This document shows, in pieces, positions 30,630 through 40,252 of a stretch of DNA of 64,000 nucleotides. Below the pieces are notes generated by a model. The model worked only from the letters and a program-made list of their open reading frames with translations, was not told where the DNA came from and ran no database searches. Position 1 is the first letter of the stretch. The number at the start of each line of letters is the position of its first letter. This DNA is from Mycolicibacterium goodii. GTDB taxonomy: Bacteria > Actinomycetota > Actinomycetes > Mycobacteriales > Mycobacteriaceae. The stretch lies in contig NZ_CP092364.2 of NCBI RefSeq assembly GCF_022370755.2, positions 1,736,001 through 1,800,000 of the forward strand, written 5' to 3'. The position numbers were made by a program, and so were the translations under genes.

Positions 30630-31513
30630 TTCCACCGTCCGATGAACTCGATCACGGCCTTGTCCACCTCGGTTGGCTTCGATGCACTCAAGAAGTGCTG
30701 GCCGTCGTCGATGAGTTCCAGGCGTGCGTCCCGCGAGCGGCTGAACAACCCGATCTCCGTTTGCGCGTTCGCCACTGAGTACACCTGGTCGGCTGTTCCG
30801 TGAAGCCACAGAACGGGCGCCGTGATGTCGTCCAGGCGTCCGTGTAATCCGTCGCGGTCACGCAAGTTGATGGTGCACATCCTCAGCCGGCGTCGACCTG
30901 CGTCGCCTCGGTAGTTGCGGCGGTACGTCGTCAGCCAGAAGTCGCGCTCGCTCGATGACAACCCGCCCAATGCAGCGGCGAATGTGTCATCGACGAACTG
31001 GTCGGGGACGACCCAGTCGTCGCTCACCGGGGCGGCGAAAGCCTCGATGAAGGGTGTGCAGAAACCGGGAGCGTCCCAACATCCGAGGTCGCGGCTACGC
31101 TGGCTTTCGACGTCGAAGGAGGTCCCGAGCGGGATCAACCCTCGCACGACTTCCGGCGAGAGTAGGGCCATCCGTGCGGCAATCCAGCCGCCCTGTGAGG
31201 TGCCAAGGACGAACGCCTCCTCGATCCCGAGTGCGGAAAGGACATGAAGGTTCGCGATCGCGCTGTCCCAGTATGTGAAATGTGATGCTGTTGAACGGGT
31301 TCGGCCATGGCCATAGGGCTCGATTGCCAGCAGGTTGGCTGCCGCACCAAGATTCGCATCCTCGAATTGCGGCCGATACAGATCCGCGGAGGTTGTGTAC
31401 GAATTGATCAGAACGAGGGTAGGCAGCTTCGGGTCGAACGGCTTGTCGAACGTGACTCCTAGTGACGACCCGCCGAGGTGGGCGATGTCGACGGTTTGAT
31501 CGGTTCTGGTCAT
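30626..31513 (-). CDS. alpha/beta hydrolase
   Basis: A 295-residue alpha/beta hydrolase: oxyanion region LVLINSYTTSADLYRP, nucleophile elbow GTSQGGW with S106, acid residue in LWLHGTADQVYS and catalytic histidine in DDGQHFLSA. It resembles 3-oxoadipate enol-lactonase-like esterases, but the substrate is not defined. Start ATG 31513 follows AGAAGGG. Its stop overlaps the start of the DUF1116 gene. It is probably part of the catabolic cluster on this strand. Confidence 0.82.
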   Translation of the reverse strand: MTRTDQTVDIAHLGGSSLGVTFDKPFDPKLPTLVLINSYTTSADLYRPQFEDANLGAAANLLAIEPYGHGRTRSTASHFTYWDSAIANLHVLSALGIEEAFVLGTSQGGWIAARMALLSPEVVRGLIPLGTSFDVESQRSRDLGCWDAPGFCTPFIEAFAAPVSDDWVVPDQFVDDTFAAALGGLSSSERDFWLTTYRRNYRGDAGRRRLRMCTINLRDRDGLHGRLDDITAPVLWLHGTADQVYSVANAQTEIGLFSRSRDARLELIDDGQHFLSASKPTEVDKAVIEFIGRWK

Positions 31514-31897
31514 GGTTGAACCCTTCTGATATGGATGGGACTGCGCGGCAGAGTCTTCGTTTGCGCGCAGCGTTTCTGCCGATTTGGAGTGTCTCGCCTT
31601 CGCCGGGCGCTGCGACGTGGTGCTTGGTGACGTCGTGCTTGCCACGGCTCTCGCCGGAGCCGAATTGAAACTCCTCTTCCTCGCCGCCACGAGATCTACC
31701 CCGGTCTGCGCCGGCCCGGGATGGTCAATGCCTTTCTTGGCCACACTCGGGCGCGCGGCGGAAGGAATGCGAGCGAATCAAACTCGGCCGACAGAGGTTC
31801 GATGGTTCTGACGAGCGACGGTTCGAGAACCAGCGCTCGCCAACAGAGTGGTTGCCGACGCTCGAGATCCTGCGGTGACGCGTCCGGGATGTCATGG
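31514..31897. other. intergenic region between aldehyde dehydrogenase and hydrolase genes
   Basis: About 384 bases with no gene I can support on either strand. Open frames pass through it but have no homology. It probably carries the promoter for the hydrolase/DUF1116 pair, both of which read left from here. Confidence 0.4.
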
Positions 31898-33364
31898 TCA
31901 GCGGGGTATCAGAGTGTACTTGGCGGACAAGAATTCGCGGATCCCGTCGAACCCGCCTTCACGACCGACGCCCGACTGCTTGACTCCGCCAAATGGCGCC
32001 GCAGCGTTCGATACGAGGCCCGTATTGAGGCCCACCATGCCGCTTTCGAGCTTCTCGATCATGCGGCCGCCACGTCCGATGTTCTCTGTGAAAACGTAAC
32101 TGACGAGGCCGTACTCAGTATCATTGGCAATCGTGACCGCTTCGTCCTCCGTGGAGAAGCGAACGACGCCGAGCACAGGACCGAAAATCTCCTCACGCAT
32201 CATCGCCGCGGCAGGGTCGATCCTGTCGATGACAGTGGGCTGGAAGAAGTGTCCAGGGCCGTCGATGATTTCGCCCCCGGTGACGATTTCTCCGCCGTTC
32301 TTTACGGCATCAGCCACGAGGCGGGCTGTTTTCGCTATCGCCCTCTGGTCGATCAGTGGCCCGACCTGATTGCCCTCGTCTGCACCTCGGCCGATCGTCA
32401 TCACCGCGACCTTCTCGGATACCCGCCGGACGAACTCGTCGGCTACCGAATCGTGGACGATGACCCGGTTCGCAGCGGTGCAGGCCTGGCCGATGTTGCG
32501 GAACTTCGCGAGCATCACGCCTTCTACGGCCTTGTCGAGATCGGCGTCCTCGAATACCACGAACGGCGCGTTTCCGCCGAGCTCCATCGAAGTACGCAGC
32601 ACATTCCGTGCTGCAGCTTCCATGAGCCTTATGCCCACTTGGGTCGAGCCGGTGAAGCTGAGCTTGCGCAACCGCGGGTCAGAGAGCAGTGTGCCCGACT
32701 GCGCACTCGGATCGGAGGTCGGAACGACATTTACCACTCCTGGCGGCAATCCGGCCTCCTCGAGTAACTGCACGAAGTAGATGGTCGTCAGTGGGGTGAG
32801 TTCGGCCGGCTTGATCACCGACGTACAGCCCGCCGCGATCGCCGGAGCGATCTTGCGAGTCGCCATGGCCAGCGGGAAGTTCCATGGGGTGATGAAGTAG
32901 CACGGGCCAACCGGATGCTGCGAGACCACGATGTTGCCTGTGCCCTCTGGGTTCTGTCGATAGTCGCCATGCACGCGCACTGCCTCTTCGGAGAACCAGC
33001 GTAGAAACTCGCCACCGTAGGACACCTCGCTGCGAGCCTCGGCGATGGGCTTGCCCATCTCCATGGCGATCAACAGTGCGAATTCGTCCTTGCGCTCCAT
33101 CAGCAGGTCGAACGCCCGGCGTAGGACGTTCGATCGGGCTCGTGTCGGGCTGTTCGCCCACCCCGGCTGCGCATCCACTGCGGCATCGAGCGCTCGCACA
33201 GCGTCAGTGACGGTAGCGTCGGCAATCGTCTTGAGCACCTCGCCAGTAGCAGGATCTTGAACGTCGAGAGTTTTGTCGTTAGCCGAACGCTCCCACGCTG
33301 GACCGATCTTCAGACCCGACTCGATACGGTCGAGCAGTTCTTGCTCGTATGATTTCAATGCCAT
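31898..33364 (-). CDS. NAD(P)-dependent aldehyde dehydrogenase (succinate-semialdehyde dehydrogenase type)
   Basis: A 488-residue aldehyde dehydrogenase. [10 protein letters not shown] (substrate/cofactor), FTGSTQVG (NAD(P) loop), general base E261 in ELGGNAP and nucleophile C295 in QACTAANR are all present; the C-terminal [15 protein letters not shown] is typical of GabD/SSADH and glutarate-semialdehyde dehydrogenases. It starts 18 bases after the stop of a gabT remnant, so it was probably the second gene of a GABA or 5-aminovalerate operon whose first gene is lost. The present substrate may be another semialdehyde. Confidence 0.9.
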   Translation of the reverse strand: MALKSYEQELLDRIESGLKIGPAWERSANDKTLDVQDPATGEVLKTIADATVTDAVRALDAAVDAQPGWANSPTRARSNVLRRAFDLLMERKDEFALLIAMEMGKPIAEARSEVSYGGEFLRWFSEEAVRVHGDYRQNPEGTGNIVVSQHPVGPCYFITPWNFPLAMATRKIAPAIAAGCTSVIKPAELTPLTTIYFVQLLEEAGLPPGVVNVVPTSDPSAQSGTLLSDPRLRKLSFTGSTQVGIRLMEAAARNVLRTSMELGGNAPFVVFEDADLDKAVEGVMLAKFRNIGQACTAANRVIVHDSVADEFVRRVSEKVAVMTIGRGADEGNQVGPLIDQRAIAKTARLVADAVKNGGEIVTGGEIIDGPGHFFQPTVIDRIDPAAAMMREEIFGPVLGVVRFSTEDEAVTIANDTEYGLVSYVFTENIGRGGRMIEKLESGMVGLNTGLVSNAAAPFGGVKQSGVGREGGFDGIREFLSAKYTLIPR

Positions 33365-33382
33365 GATGTGTCCTCGGATGTT

Positions 33383-33556
33383 TCAGGCGAATTTGTGGAG
33401 TGCCTCGGCGAAGTCCTGAAGGCCTTCGGGTAGTAGTTCGTTCGAGATCACAAGCGGCGGAAGGACACAGACGGCGTTGCCGAAGATCCCGTATGTCAAA
33501 ACGATTACGCCCCGCTCGCCGGCGTATCTGGCCACGTCGGCGGTGGCATGCCCGAC
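33383..33556 (-). pseudogene. 3' remnant of a class III aminotransferase gene (gabT type)
   Basis: The reverse strand encodes YAGERGVIVLTYGIFGNAVC and then VLPPLVISNELLPEGLQDF, the C-terminus of 4-aminobutyrate-type aminotransferases (RYAHERG..LLT.G..GNV.R.LPPLVI pattern). The match ends upstream of about 33556, and the PLP-lysine domain is missing. It sits just before an intact gabD-type gene, the normal gabT-gabD order, so a deletion removed most of gabT. Confidence 0.7.
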
Positions 33557-33764
33557 ACGCGTAGGTCGGCTGCCTTCTTGCGACGGAGTAAGTCTCGTGA
33601 CCTCGGCCCAGCCGTCCCAGTGGCGACCTCCGCTCCTGTGCGATTCTGGGACCGCCGTTGAGCACGGCAACCGACAATTCGATTCTCTTTCACGTGTTTT
33701 CATCCGTGCACTAGCTGTGACCTGTGCGGATGGTCCGCAAGCCGTAGCGTGACTCGTATTGGCG

Positions 33765-34580
33765 TCAGAGCCAGCGGCGCGCATCAGGAGCCCTGGACTT
33801 CATGCGCCCGAATGGATCCGTCTGATCAACTCCGTGTCGGCCGCGACCTGTGGCCCACATCAGCAGGTCCGCCAACGCTCCAGTGACGCTCAGATCCGGC
33901 ACGGTAGTGGAATTCTTGGTTTGCTGCGCGCCTCGAGGCCGTATCGGGTCATCGATATCGGTGGCTTTCACGTCGACGATGAACCTGTCGCGGACGGCCC
34001 ACGTAGTGAGCACATCCTGAAGGATCCGGCGTGACACCGTTGGAGGTATGTCACTGGCGGTTCCGCCGAGGTCCAGATCTATAGCATGTAACCAGAGTTC
34101 ACGTGCGCGCAGCCAGACCGAGTCTGAGATTGCGATCGACAGGCTTTGCGCGTTCTTCACCTGGTATGTCCAGCGCTCGTCAGGGAGACTCCTCCACGCG
34201 GCGTCAAGCAATCCAGCTGAATGTTCAGCATGCTCCCTGAGGCACGCTGCGGAAAGAACAGCTCCTCGATCGATCTCATCGTTTCGTGACTCAGTTGATT
34301 CGTACATGGGACTCTCGATACCGCTGGACGCCCAGTCAACGAGACGGGTTATGGCCAGAGCGTTGTATCCCAAGTGTGCGATTACGTGCGCGCGGGTCCA
34401 CCCGGGGAGAAGTGAGGGACCTCGGACGTCTTCGTCATCGAGATCATGTAGAAATCCGGTGAAGAACTCTTCGCCGGCCTGGACGCACGCAAGATCGGCG
34501 AGAACGTGAGGATCCTTCGCTGGATAGTTTCGCGTAGCATTCATGTCGTCCGGAGAAGAAGTCGCATCAGGCGGGGGCAT
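33765..34580 (-). CDS. mycothiol-dependent maleylpyruvate isomerase family (DinB-like) protein
   Basis: A 271-residue protein with the MDMPI N-terminal four-helix fold: LLPGWTRAHVIAHLGYNALAI carries the metal-binding His of the family, and VWLRARELWLHAIDLDLG the second HxxxD-type site. Family members use mycothiol as cofactor, for example in gentisate breakdown, but many have unknown substrates. The ATG at 34580 has a strong AAAGGAG six bases before it. It is likely co-transcribed with the amidohydrolase gene upstream (42 bases apart). Confidence 0.8.
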   Translation of the reverse strand: MPPPDATSSPDDMNATRNYPAKDPHVLADLACVQAGEEFFTGFLHDLDDEDVRGPSLLPGWTRAHVIAHLGYNALAITRLVDWASSGIESPMYESTESRNDEIDRGAVLSAACLREHAEHSAGLLDAAWRSLPDERWTYQVKNAQSLSIAISDSVWLRARELWLHAIDLDLGGTASDIPPTVSRRILQDVLTTWAVRDRFIVDVKATDIDDPIRPRGAQQTKNSTTVPDLSVTGALADLLMWATGRGRHGVDQTDPFGRMKSRAPDARRWL

Positions 34581-34622
34581 AAGTTCTCCTTTGTAGTGGT
34601 GAAGGGGAAGTTCCGTGGTTGG

Positions 34623-36266
34623 TCATGAACTTCCGTCGAACGTGATCCTGCCCCCGAGAATTGTGGCTATCACCTCGATTTCGGAGATACGCGGTGCTGT
34701 CAGTGGGGACTCTGAGAACACTGCGAAGTCAGCGAGTTTGCCGCGTTCCAGCGTGCCTTTCTCGGCGATCTGGCCGGTAGCGCGCGCTGCCCATTCGGTA
34801 TGTGTCCGAAGTGCTTCTTCCGGTGTGATCGCCTCTTTCGGAGCAAGGGTGGATCCGCTGTGGGTTCGACGGTCCACTGCCGACTGCATGCCTCGGCGGA
34901 GATTGTTGTCGGCAACGGGGAGATCCGAGGAGCCTGCCAGCAGCACTCCCGCGTCGATGACAGAGCGTCCTCGATACAGCCACGGCTCACGCTCCACGCC
35001 GACAAGGTCCGCAATCTGGTCACCGATCGGACCGATGAAACCGGCCTGTGGGGTGACTGCGATCCGTAGGCGCCCGGCTCGCTCCACCTGGTCGGGGCGT
35101 GCGATCCCGAAGTGCTCGATACGGCAGGGGGTCTCGCGGCACCCATACCGCTGCTGTGCCTCATCGATGAGGTCGAGCGCAAGATCGATCGCTGCGTCAC
35201 CGATCGCGTGGAGCGCGAGTGGCCAGCCAGATCGGTAAGCGGCGAGGGCTCGTTCACGGTATGCCCTGGGATCGTCAAGCAGATAGCCCCGACTGTGAAC
35301 ATGCCCGCAGAAGTCCTCAGTCACTGCAGCCGTCGCTCCGAGCAGCGAACCGTCGAGGAAAACTTTCACATGGCCGAAGGCCACAGCCGTGTCACCGAAG
35401 CCATAGCTGATCCCAAGATCCAGACCTATTCCGGCACCCTCACGACAGAAGTCAACGGGGTGTGCCTCAAGCGGGCGGAGGGCGTCGATGGCCGGCATGA
35501 GCTGGGCGCGAGCATGCAGACGTCCACTCGCAGCAGCAATTTGGTACGCCTGGGCCTCGATGGGACTGTGGCCGATCCACCCACCGCCGACGCCCGCTTC
35601 GGTAAAGCTCGTGATGCCCTGGGCCGCATAGAGTGTCGTAGCCTTGTCAAGGGCTTCAACGAGGTCCTCAACCGAATAGGGCATGAGGAGCGACTGCACG
35701 AGACCCTGCGCCGCTTCTTCCAGAAGTCCAGTCGGAACGCCCTTACCGTCGCGCACGACCACGCCCCCACCTGGTGCTTCGAATCCGGGTTCCGCAACGC
35801 CGATAAGACGCAACGTGGCGGTGTTGGTGATCGCGGAATGTCCGGAAGTGTGGCGGAGGTAGAGAGGTCGGTCGCCTGTGATCCTGTCGAGAAGCGCGAT
35901 GTCCGGAAACTCGCCGTTGTACCGGACCTGGTTGAAGCCTGTGCCATGTATCCAGGTATCCGGCTGATCAGCCTTGCGTTCGACTTCCGCCGCTATAAGC
36001 CCATAGAGCGCGTCCAACGTGTCGGCCTGGCTGAGGTCAAGTGCATCGAGGCCCAGTCCCCACCACGCAGTGTGGCAGTGCGCGTCGATGAGGCCAGGGG
36101 TTACACAGGAGTCTCCGAAGTCCAGGGTACGCAGAGCCTTCAGGCCGGAGATCTCATCGTCCAGGCCGACGATGCGGTCCCCGATCACACCGACGGCTGT
36201 GGCCGTCGGCCGCTCGGGATTCATCGTCAGGATTTCGCGTGCGCGCAGGATCAGGTCGAGTTGCAT
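34623..36266 (-). CDS. amidohydrolase family 3 protein (YtcJ-like)
   Basis: A 547-residue metal-dependent hydrolase of the amidohydrolase_3 group. PGLIDAHCHTAWWG holds the HxH metal site, LALHAIGDAAID a third histidine, IEHFGIA a fourth, and AGSSDLPV the catalytic aspartate. The N-terminus LILRAREILTMNP and C-terminus LERGKLADFAVFSE form the flanking beta-sandwich. YtcJ-like enzymes hydrolyse N-substituted formamides or related amides. The ATG at 36266 follows AAAGGAT; the open frame upstream is inside the transporter region. It is part of the cluster with the MHS transporter. Confidence 0.88.
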   Translation of the reverse strand: MQLDLILRAREILTMNPERPTATAVGVIGDRIVGLDDEISGLKALRTLDFGDSCVTPGLIDAHCHTAWWGLGLDALDLSQADTLDALYGLIAAEVERKADQPDTWIHGTGFNQVRYNGEFPDIALLDRITGDRPLYLRHTSGHSAITNTATLRLIGVAEPGFEAPGGGVVVRDGKGVPTGLLEEAAQGLVQSLLMPYSVEDLVEALDKATTLYAAQGITSFTEAGVGGGWIGHSPIEAQAYQIAAASGRLHARAQLMPAIDALRPLEAHPVDFCREGAGIGLDLGISYGFGDTAVAFGHVKVFLDGSLLGATAAVTEDFCGHVHSRGYLLDDPRAYRERALAAYRSGWPLALHAIGDAAIDLALDLIDEAQQRYGCRETPCRIEHFGIARPDQVERAGRLRIAVTPQAGFIGPIGDQIADLVGVEREPWLYRGRSVIDAGVLLAGSSDLPVADNNLRRGMQSAVDRRTHSGSTLAPKEAITPEEALRTHTEWAARATGQIAEKGTLERGKLADFAVFSESPLTAPRISEIEVIATILGGRITFDGSS

Positions 36267-36373
36267 GAATTTATCCTTTGGCTTCTGCGGCGCCGTCTGG
36301 CGGTCCGAAGTAAGTCGGGGCCTAGGGGAGAAGCGAGCCTGGTGATCTGGGTCGCTCTCAGCGGCAGGGGATT

Positions 36374-37702
36374 TCAGTGTTTGAAGCCGGGGAGGTCGAC
36401 GCTGAACTTCGGGGCTACAGCACCTGCGGCCGCAGTTATCAGGGAGGTCAGGGCGAGCATCGCTGCCGCTGGCCACCAGTGGTTTGCGGTGGCGCCGACG
36501 AGACTCGTGACAAGTAGTGGCACGAATCCTGCGACCATGGCCGAAGTGTTGTTTGCGACCGCAACTCCGGTGTAGCGCGTCTTGGCCGGGAAAAGACCGG
36601 TCAGTACGGCTCCAGTACCCGCATAGGGGAAGGACAGCGCGGACACGGCAAGGGCCATGGAGAACACGACCAGCACCGGGATACCAGAGGCCCACATGAC
36701 AAAGGCCGGCCATGAGATCAGGGCAGATGCGATTCCGCCCCAGACGATAACGCGACTTGAACCGTATTCGGATCCTAAACGGCCGGCCAGGAGGATGACG
36801 CCGATCTCGGCAGTTGCGGCGACGATGGTCCCGAGCAGCATCAAAGTCGGGTCGTAGCCAAGTAGGTTGACGCCGTACCAAACGCAGAAGGTGGTGACGA
36901 GATAGAACCCGCCCATGCCAAGCAACGAGGCTGCCAATCCGATCAGAATCTGACGCCAACTGTGCCGGAAAGTAGAACGTACGGGGCTATGTGCCACTTC
37001 ACCTGTTTGTTCGAGTTGGCGGAAGACCGGAGATTCATCAAGTCTGCTACGTATGTAGATGGCGAGGAGCAGCAAGGGCAGGGAGAGCAGGAAGGGGATG
37101 CGCCATCCCCACGCATTGAAGTTCTGCTCTGAGCAAATGATTGTGACCAGGAAGAAGCCGCCCGAGGACATTATCGTTCCGATGGGTGATCCAAGGAGGG
37201 GGATCGCGGCGTAGCGGGCGCGAAGATGCAGAGGAGCGTTCTCGACGACCAGTGTCAAGGCTCCTGACCACTCTCCTCCGACGAACAGGCCCTGCACTAT
37301 TCGCAGCAGCACGAGGAGAATTGGCGCCGCGACGCCGATTGCCGCGTAGGTGGGCAGGATGCCGATCAGGCCTGTGATGAGTCCGATGCCGACGATGGTG
37401 AGTAACAGAGTCTTTCGGCGCCCGATTCGGTCCCCCATGGCTCCAAAAATGATCCCGCCGAGCGGTCTGGCGGCGACGCCGACGCCGAAAGTCGCGAAGG
37501 ATGCGAGCGCGGCTACGGTCGAGTTTTCGCTCGTGAAGTACTGAACGTTGAACACCAACGCGGCAGCAGCACTGAACAGGAAGAAGTCGTAGTACTCCAG
37601 AACGGAGCCGATCAGCGCACCGAAGGCTACTTTGGTGGCCCCCTCTGCGCCGAGCTCCTGGACGGCGCTGTACTCGATCGTCGCCACTCGTGTCTCGCTC
37701 AT
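36374..37702 (-). CDS. MFS transporter, metabolite:H+ symporter (MHS) family
   Basis: A 442-residue 12-helix transporter. IGSVLEYYDFFLFSAAAAL in TM1, GDRIGRRKTLL after TM2, RIVQGLFVGGEWSGA in TM4 and FPAKTRYTGVAVANN after TM10 mark the MHS group, which takes up organic acids such as shikimate, alpha-ketoglutarate or benzoate-like compounds. It is the first gene of the leftward cluster and lies divergent to a PucR-type regulator, which probably controls it; the import of the cluster's substrate is the natural role. Confidence 0.88.
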   Translation of the reverse strand: MSETRVATIEYSAVQELGAEGATKVAFGALIGSVLEYYDFFLFSAAAALVFNVQYFTSENSTVAALASFATFGVGVAARPLGGIIFGAMGDRIGRRKTLLLTIVGIGLITGLIGILPTYAAIGVAAPILLVLLRIVQGLFVGGEWSGALTLVVENAPLHLRARYAAIPLLGSPIGTIMSSGGFFLVTIICSEQNFNAWGWRIPFLLSLPLLLLAIYIRSRLDESPVFRQLEQTGEVAHSPVRSTFRHSWRQILIGLAASLLGMGGFYLVTTFCVWYGVNLLGYDPTLMLLGTIVAATAEIGVILLAGRLGSEYGSSRVIVWGGIASALISWPAFVMWASGIPVLVVFSMALAVSALSFPYAGTGAVLTGLFPAKTRYTGVAVANNTSAMVAGFVPLLVTSLVGATANHWWPAAAMLALTSLITAAAGAVAPKFSVDLPGFKH

Positions 37703-37852
37703 AAGTCTCTCCGTCGAAGCTGAGGGATGGGTCCTGCGGCTATCGATCGCAACAGCCTGCGGAAGAGCATTTCAGGTTATCGGCCCATTGTCTCGGGGCA
37801 TTCAATGCGACTTCGGCGGCCAGAATTGTGCAAACGCACTATAGTCGCCTTC

Positions 37853-39028
37853 ATGCATCACAGTGGGACTACGAGTCTCAACAGAGCGCCGCAGCCGCAG
37901 GATGACGACAGGTGGCAGGCACTGCTCGACCGAATGGATGTCGAGGACCTGACCCACAATTTTCTGGCGCGGATCGGCACGATCCCTGGTTACGACTCGG
38001 CCCTGATCCCACGCTCCGAGATAGAGCGATGCGGACGGGCGGCGTTCGACGCCATGCTGAACGGTCTGCGCTCCGGAGGACTGCGCAATCCGGTCGCCGT
38101 GGCCGGCGAGGTCGGCGTATCCAGGGCGCGTGCCGGAATCCCGATTACGTCGTTGATGAGCGCAATCCGCTTGGACTACGACTTGTTGTGGGAGGCACTT
38201 ACCAGGGCCGCCGCACCGAGCGACGCAGAATTGGTGGTGCGTCACACCTGGATCGTGCTCCGGACCGTCGACGAGTATGCGGGACAGGTTCAGAGCGTCT
38301 ACATGGCCGAACGAGAAAGGATGTTGGACGAGGCATCGTCCAGAAGGCAAGGCCTGATCGCATACCTATTCCAGAACCCTCAGGCGGCACACGGAAATCG
38401 ACTGGATTCAATCGCCGTCGAGCTACGGATCTCCCCAACGGAAGCGCTCCTAGTAGTAGGGGCGACAGGTGACGACACCAACGCGCTGCGGGTCTTTATA
38501 TCTGATGCCGAGAGCGCCGGCGCCACGTTCTTCACCCACTACCTGGACGACGTCCTCGTGGCCTTCACGCGGCGGTTCGATCTAGCAGGATCACGGTTCG
38601 GCGAGCTTGGCCGCGCCGTTCTGAGGCTTCGCGTCGGAATTGCGGTTGCTGAAGCGGGGCTTGCCGATCTTCGCCGAGCAGCGTCGACGGCAAGGGATCT
38701 CGCGCGTGCTCTGACGCCAGAGGACGAAGGCGCTCTCACATGGAGCCGCGGATGGGCTCGACTCGCCAAGCAGAGCCTGGACGAATCAGGCAACATCCTT
38801 CTCGACGACGTCGAGGCGGCCTTGAAAGGTTGTGGAGTGACGGAGAGGGCGCGTCTGGAAGAAAGCGTACGGACCTACCTTCGGACGGGGAGTATTGCGG
38901 AATCGGCGACAACTCTCTTCTGTCATCGCAACACGATCTCCAATCGCCTTCGCCGCTTCGCAGAACTTACAGGCGTTGATCCGACGATCCCCGAGCAAGC
39001 GGCACGCCTGGTGGTCGGCTGGTCCTAG
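37853..39028 (+). CDS. PucR/CdaR-type transcriptional regulator
   Basis: A 391-residue regulator of the PucR family: a sensory N-terminal half, a GGDEF-like middle domain (about 180-300) and the C-terminal PucR helix-turn-helix RTYLRTGSIAESATTLFCHR followed by NTISNRLRRFAELTG. The ATG at 37853 is seven bases after a perfect-looking -10 TATAGT (37840-37845), so the message is probably leaderless; the open frame upstream is not used. It is divergent from the transporter/amidohydrolase cluster, which it likely activates in response to the substrate. Confidence 0.85.
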   Translation: MHHSGTTSLNRAPQPQDDDRWQALLDRMDVEDLTHNFLARIGTIPGYDSALIPRSEIERCGRAAFDAMLNGLRSGGLRNPVAVAGEVGVSRARAGIPITSLMSAIRLDYDLLWEALTRAAAPSDAELVVRHTWIVLRTVDEYAGQVQSVYMAERERMLDEASSRRQGLIAYLFQNPQAAHGNRLDSIAVELRISPTEALLVVGATGDDTNALRVFISDAESAGATFFTHYLDDVLVAFTRRFDLAGSRFGELGRAVLRLRVGIAVAEAGLADLRRAASTARDLARALTPEDEGALTWSRGWARLAKQSLDESGNILLDDVEAALKGCGVTERARLEESVRTYLRTGSIAESATTLFCHRNTISNRLRRFAELTGVDPTIPEQAARLVVGWS

Positions 39029-39413
39029 CGAGTGCACACCAACAATCGCATGCGCCAAGAATGCGGCATTTGATGACCTGTTTGGGGCGGCGAGATCAGG
39101 TCTGGCGTCGCATGGCTCGAAACCGGTTAACGGCGAGGCTGTCCGTGCACTTGCCATGGCGGGATGGTCACCTTGGCGAAACTGGCTGAACAGGTAGCAA
39201 CTGAGGAGTTGTTACCGTGCGACCGTCGATGCCAACAGTTTGCTCGGCACAGCGATGGCGTCCAAGTGTTTCGCGGCAACGACACGACGCTCGACGCCGG
39301 CGACTGCCCTACCGGTCGGTCCACCACCTTGGTCGCAGAGATTCAGCGGCGAGACTGACCCGACGCAACTCGCGCAGACCGTCTGACGCCGTAACGTTGA
39401 GCGGGTGGGGGAC
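39029..39413. other. intergenic region with one hairpin
   Basis: About 385 bases with no gene I can support. A 10-bp stem with one G-U pair and loop GAGG lies at 39193-39216 (GGTAGCAACT pairing with AGTTGTTACC); it is far from the regulator's stop, so its role as terminator is uncertain. Short open frames around it show no homology. Confidence 0.4.
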
Positions 39414-39947
39414 ATGCCGGTGCAGATCGCTGGGTATGACCCAGCGTGGCCGCAGATGTTTCGTGAGCAGCGTGAGGTGTTGGAGTCTCTTCTTGCTCGC
39501 TGGCTGCACGATCCGGTCGAGCATGTGGGCTCTACGGCGGTGCCGGGTTTGGCCGCGAAGCCGATCATCGATATCGCCGCGCCGGTGGTGTCGTTGCGTG
39601 AGGCACGAGGTGCGCTGTCTGTTCTGGTACGCAGCGGCTGGTGGTTGTGGTCGAATGATCCGAATCGTTGGTGGCGGCTGTGGTTTCTGCGGCCTCGCCC
39701 GCAGGCTCGCACCCACCACCTCTACCTCATCGCACACGACGATCCGCATCTGTTTGAACTGATTGTATTCCGCGATCAGTTGCGCGCTGATGCAGCGCTT
39801 CGATCTCAGTATGCTGAGTTGAAAGTGATTCTGGCGCAGAGGTATCGAAATGATCGAGATGCCTATACGGGTGCCAAGAGCGAGTTTGTGCGTGGCGTGC
39901 TGGCCGGGTGCGGACTACAGATCGAGCCGCGAACCGAGCCTGAGTGA
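39414..39947 (+). CDS. GrpB/UPF0157 nucleotidyltransferase-like protein
   Basis: A 177-residue GrpB-family protein: YDPAWPQMFREQREVL, EHVGSTAVPGLAAKPIIDI (the G-S-T and P-I-I-D nucleotidyltransferase-like motif) and THHLYLIAHDDPHL are all conserved. Function of the family is uncertain; the fold suggests nucleotide transfer. A GTG at 39405 three codons earlier is the alternative start; the GGGTGGGGGAC stretch favours the ATG at 39414. Lone gene in the accessory region. Confidence 0.85.
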   Translation: MPVQIAGYDPAWPQMFREQREVLESLLARWLHDPVEHVGSTAVPGLAAKPIIDIAAPVVSLREARGALSVLVRSGWWLWSNDPNRWWRLWFLRPRPQARTHHLYLIAHDDPHLFELIVFRDQLRADAALRSQYAELKVILAQRYRNDRDAYTGAKSEFVRGVLAGCGLQIEPRTEPE

Positions 39948-40252
39948 TGACCGATGCCGGCGGCCATGACCGCGCTCGACTCGACGCAACGTGTGCCCAC
40001 CCGAGCAGAGCGGGTGCGCTGAGCTCGCGGCAACCCGCGATTGACCCGATCGCCAACCGAAGCGCGGTATTAGCCGGCTACCCTCCGCACCTGCGCCGGA
40101 GGTCACCTACCTGGGCCGTTGGCAGCGTTGCCGATATGACACGAAACTGGGACTGATCTTGGATGACACGCGATGGGATTTCGAAGCAAACCGCTGACCG
40201 GGCGACGGCAATAGGACATCGAAACTGGGAACCTACACATACGCCAGCGGTG
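39948..40252. other. intergenic region carrying repeat copy A
   Basis: About 305 bases without a supported gene. Its right half holds the first copy of the ~106-bp repeat (40133-40238), listed separately. The left half shows nothing recognisable. Confidence 0.4.
40133..40238 (+). repeat. ~106-bp interspersed direct repeat, copy A
   Basis: This segment is clearly related (roughly three-quarters identical by eye) and co-linear with 42552-42657. The strongest blocks are TGGGACTGATCTTG near the left end and GACATCGAAAC plus ACCTACA at the right end. Each copy also contains an internal echo of its own end: GACACGAAACTGGGAC at 40138 and GACATCGAAACTGGGAAC at 40215. Such repeated terminal motifs resemble the ends of IS21-type elements or a small non-autonomous element, but no transposase is present. 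Confidence 0.65.

Noticed and set aside
31721..32767. 348-residue forward frame
   Set aside because: Mostly antisense to the aldehyde dehydrogenase; no homology of its own.
35112..36575. 487-residue forward frame
   Set aside because: Antisense to the YtcJ-like amidohydrolase, which has all its metal-binding motifs.
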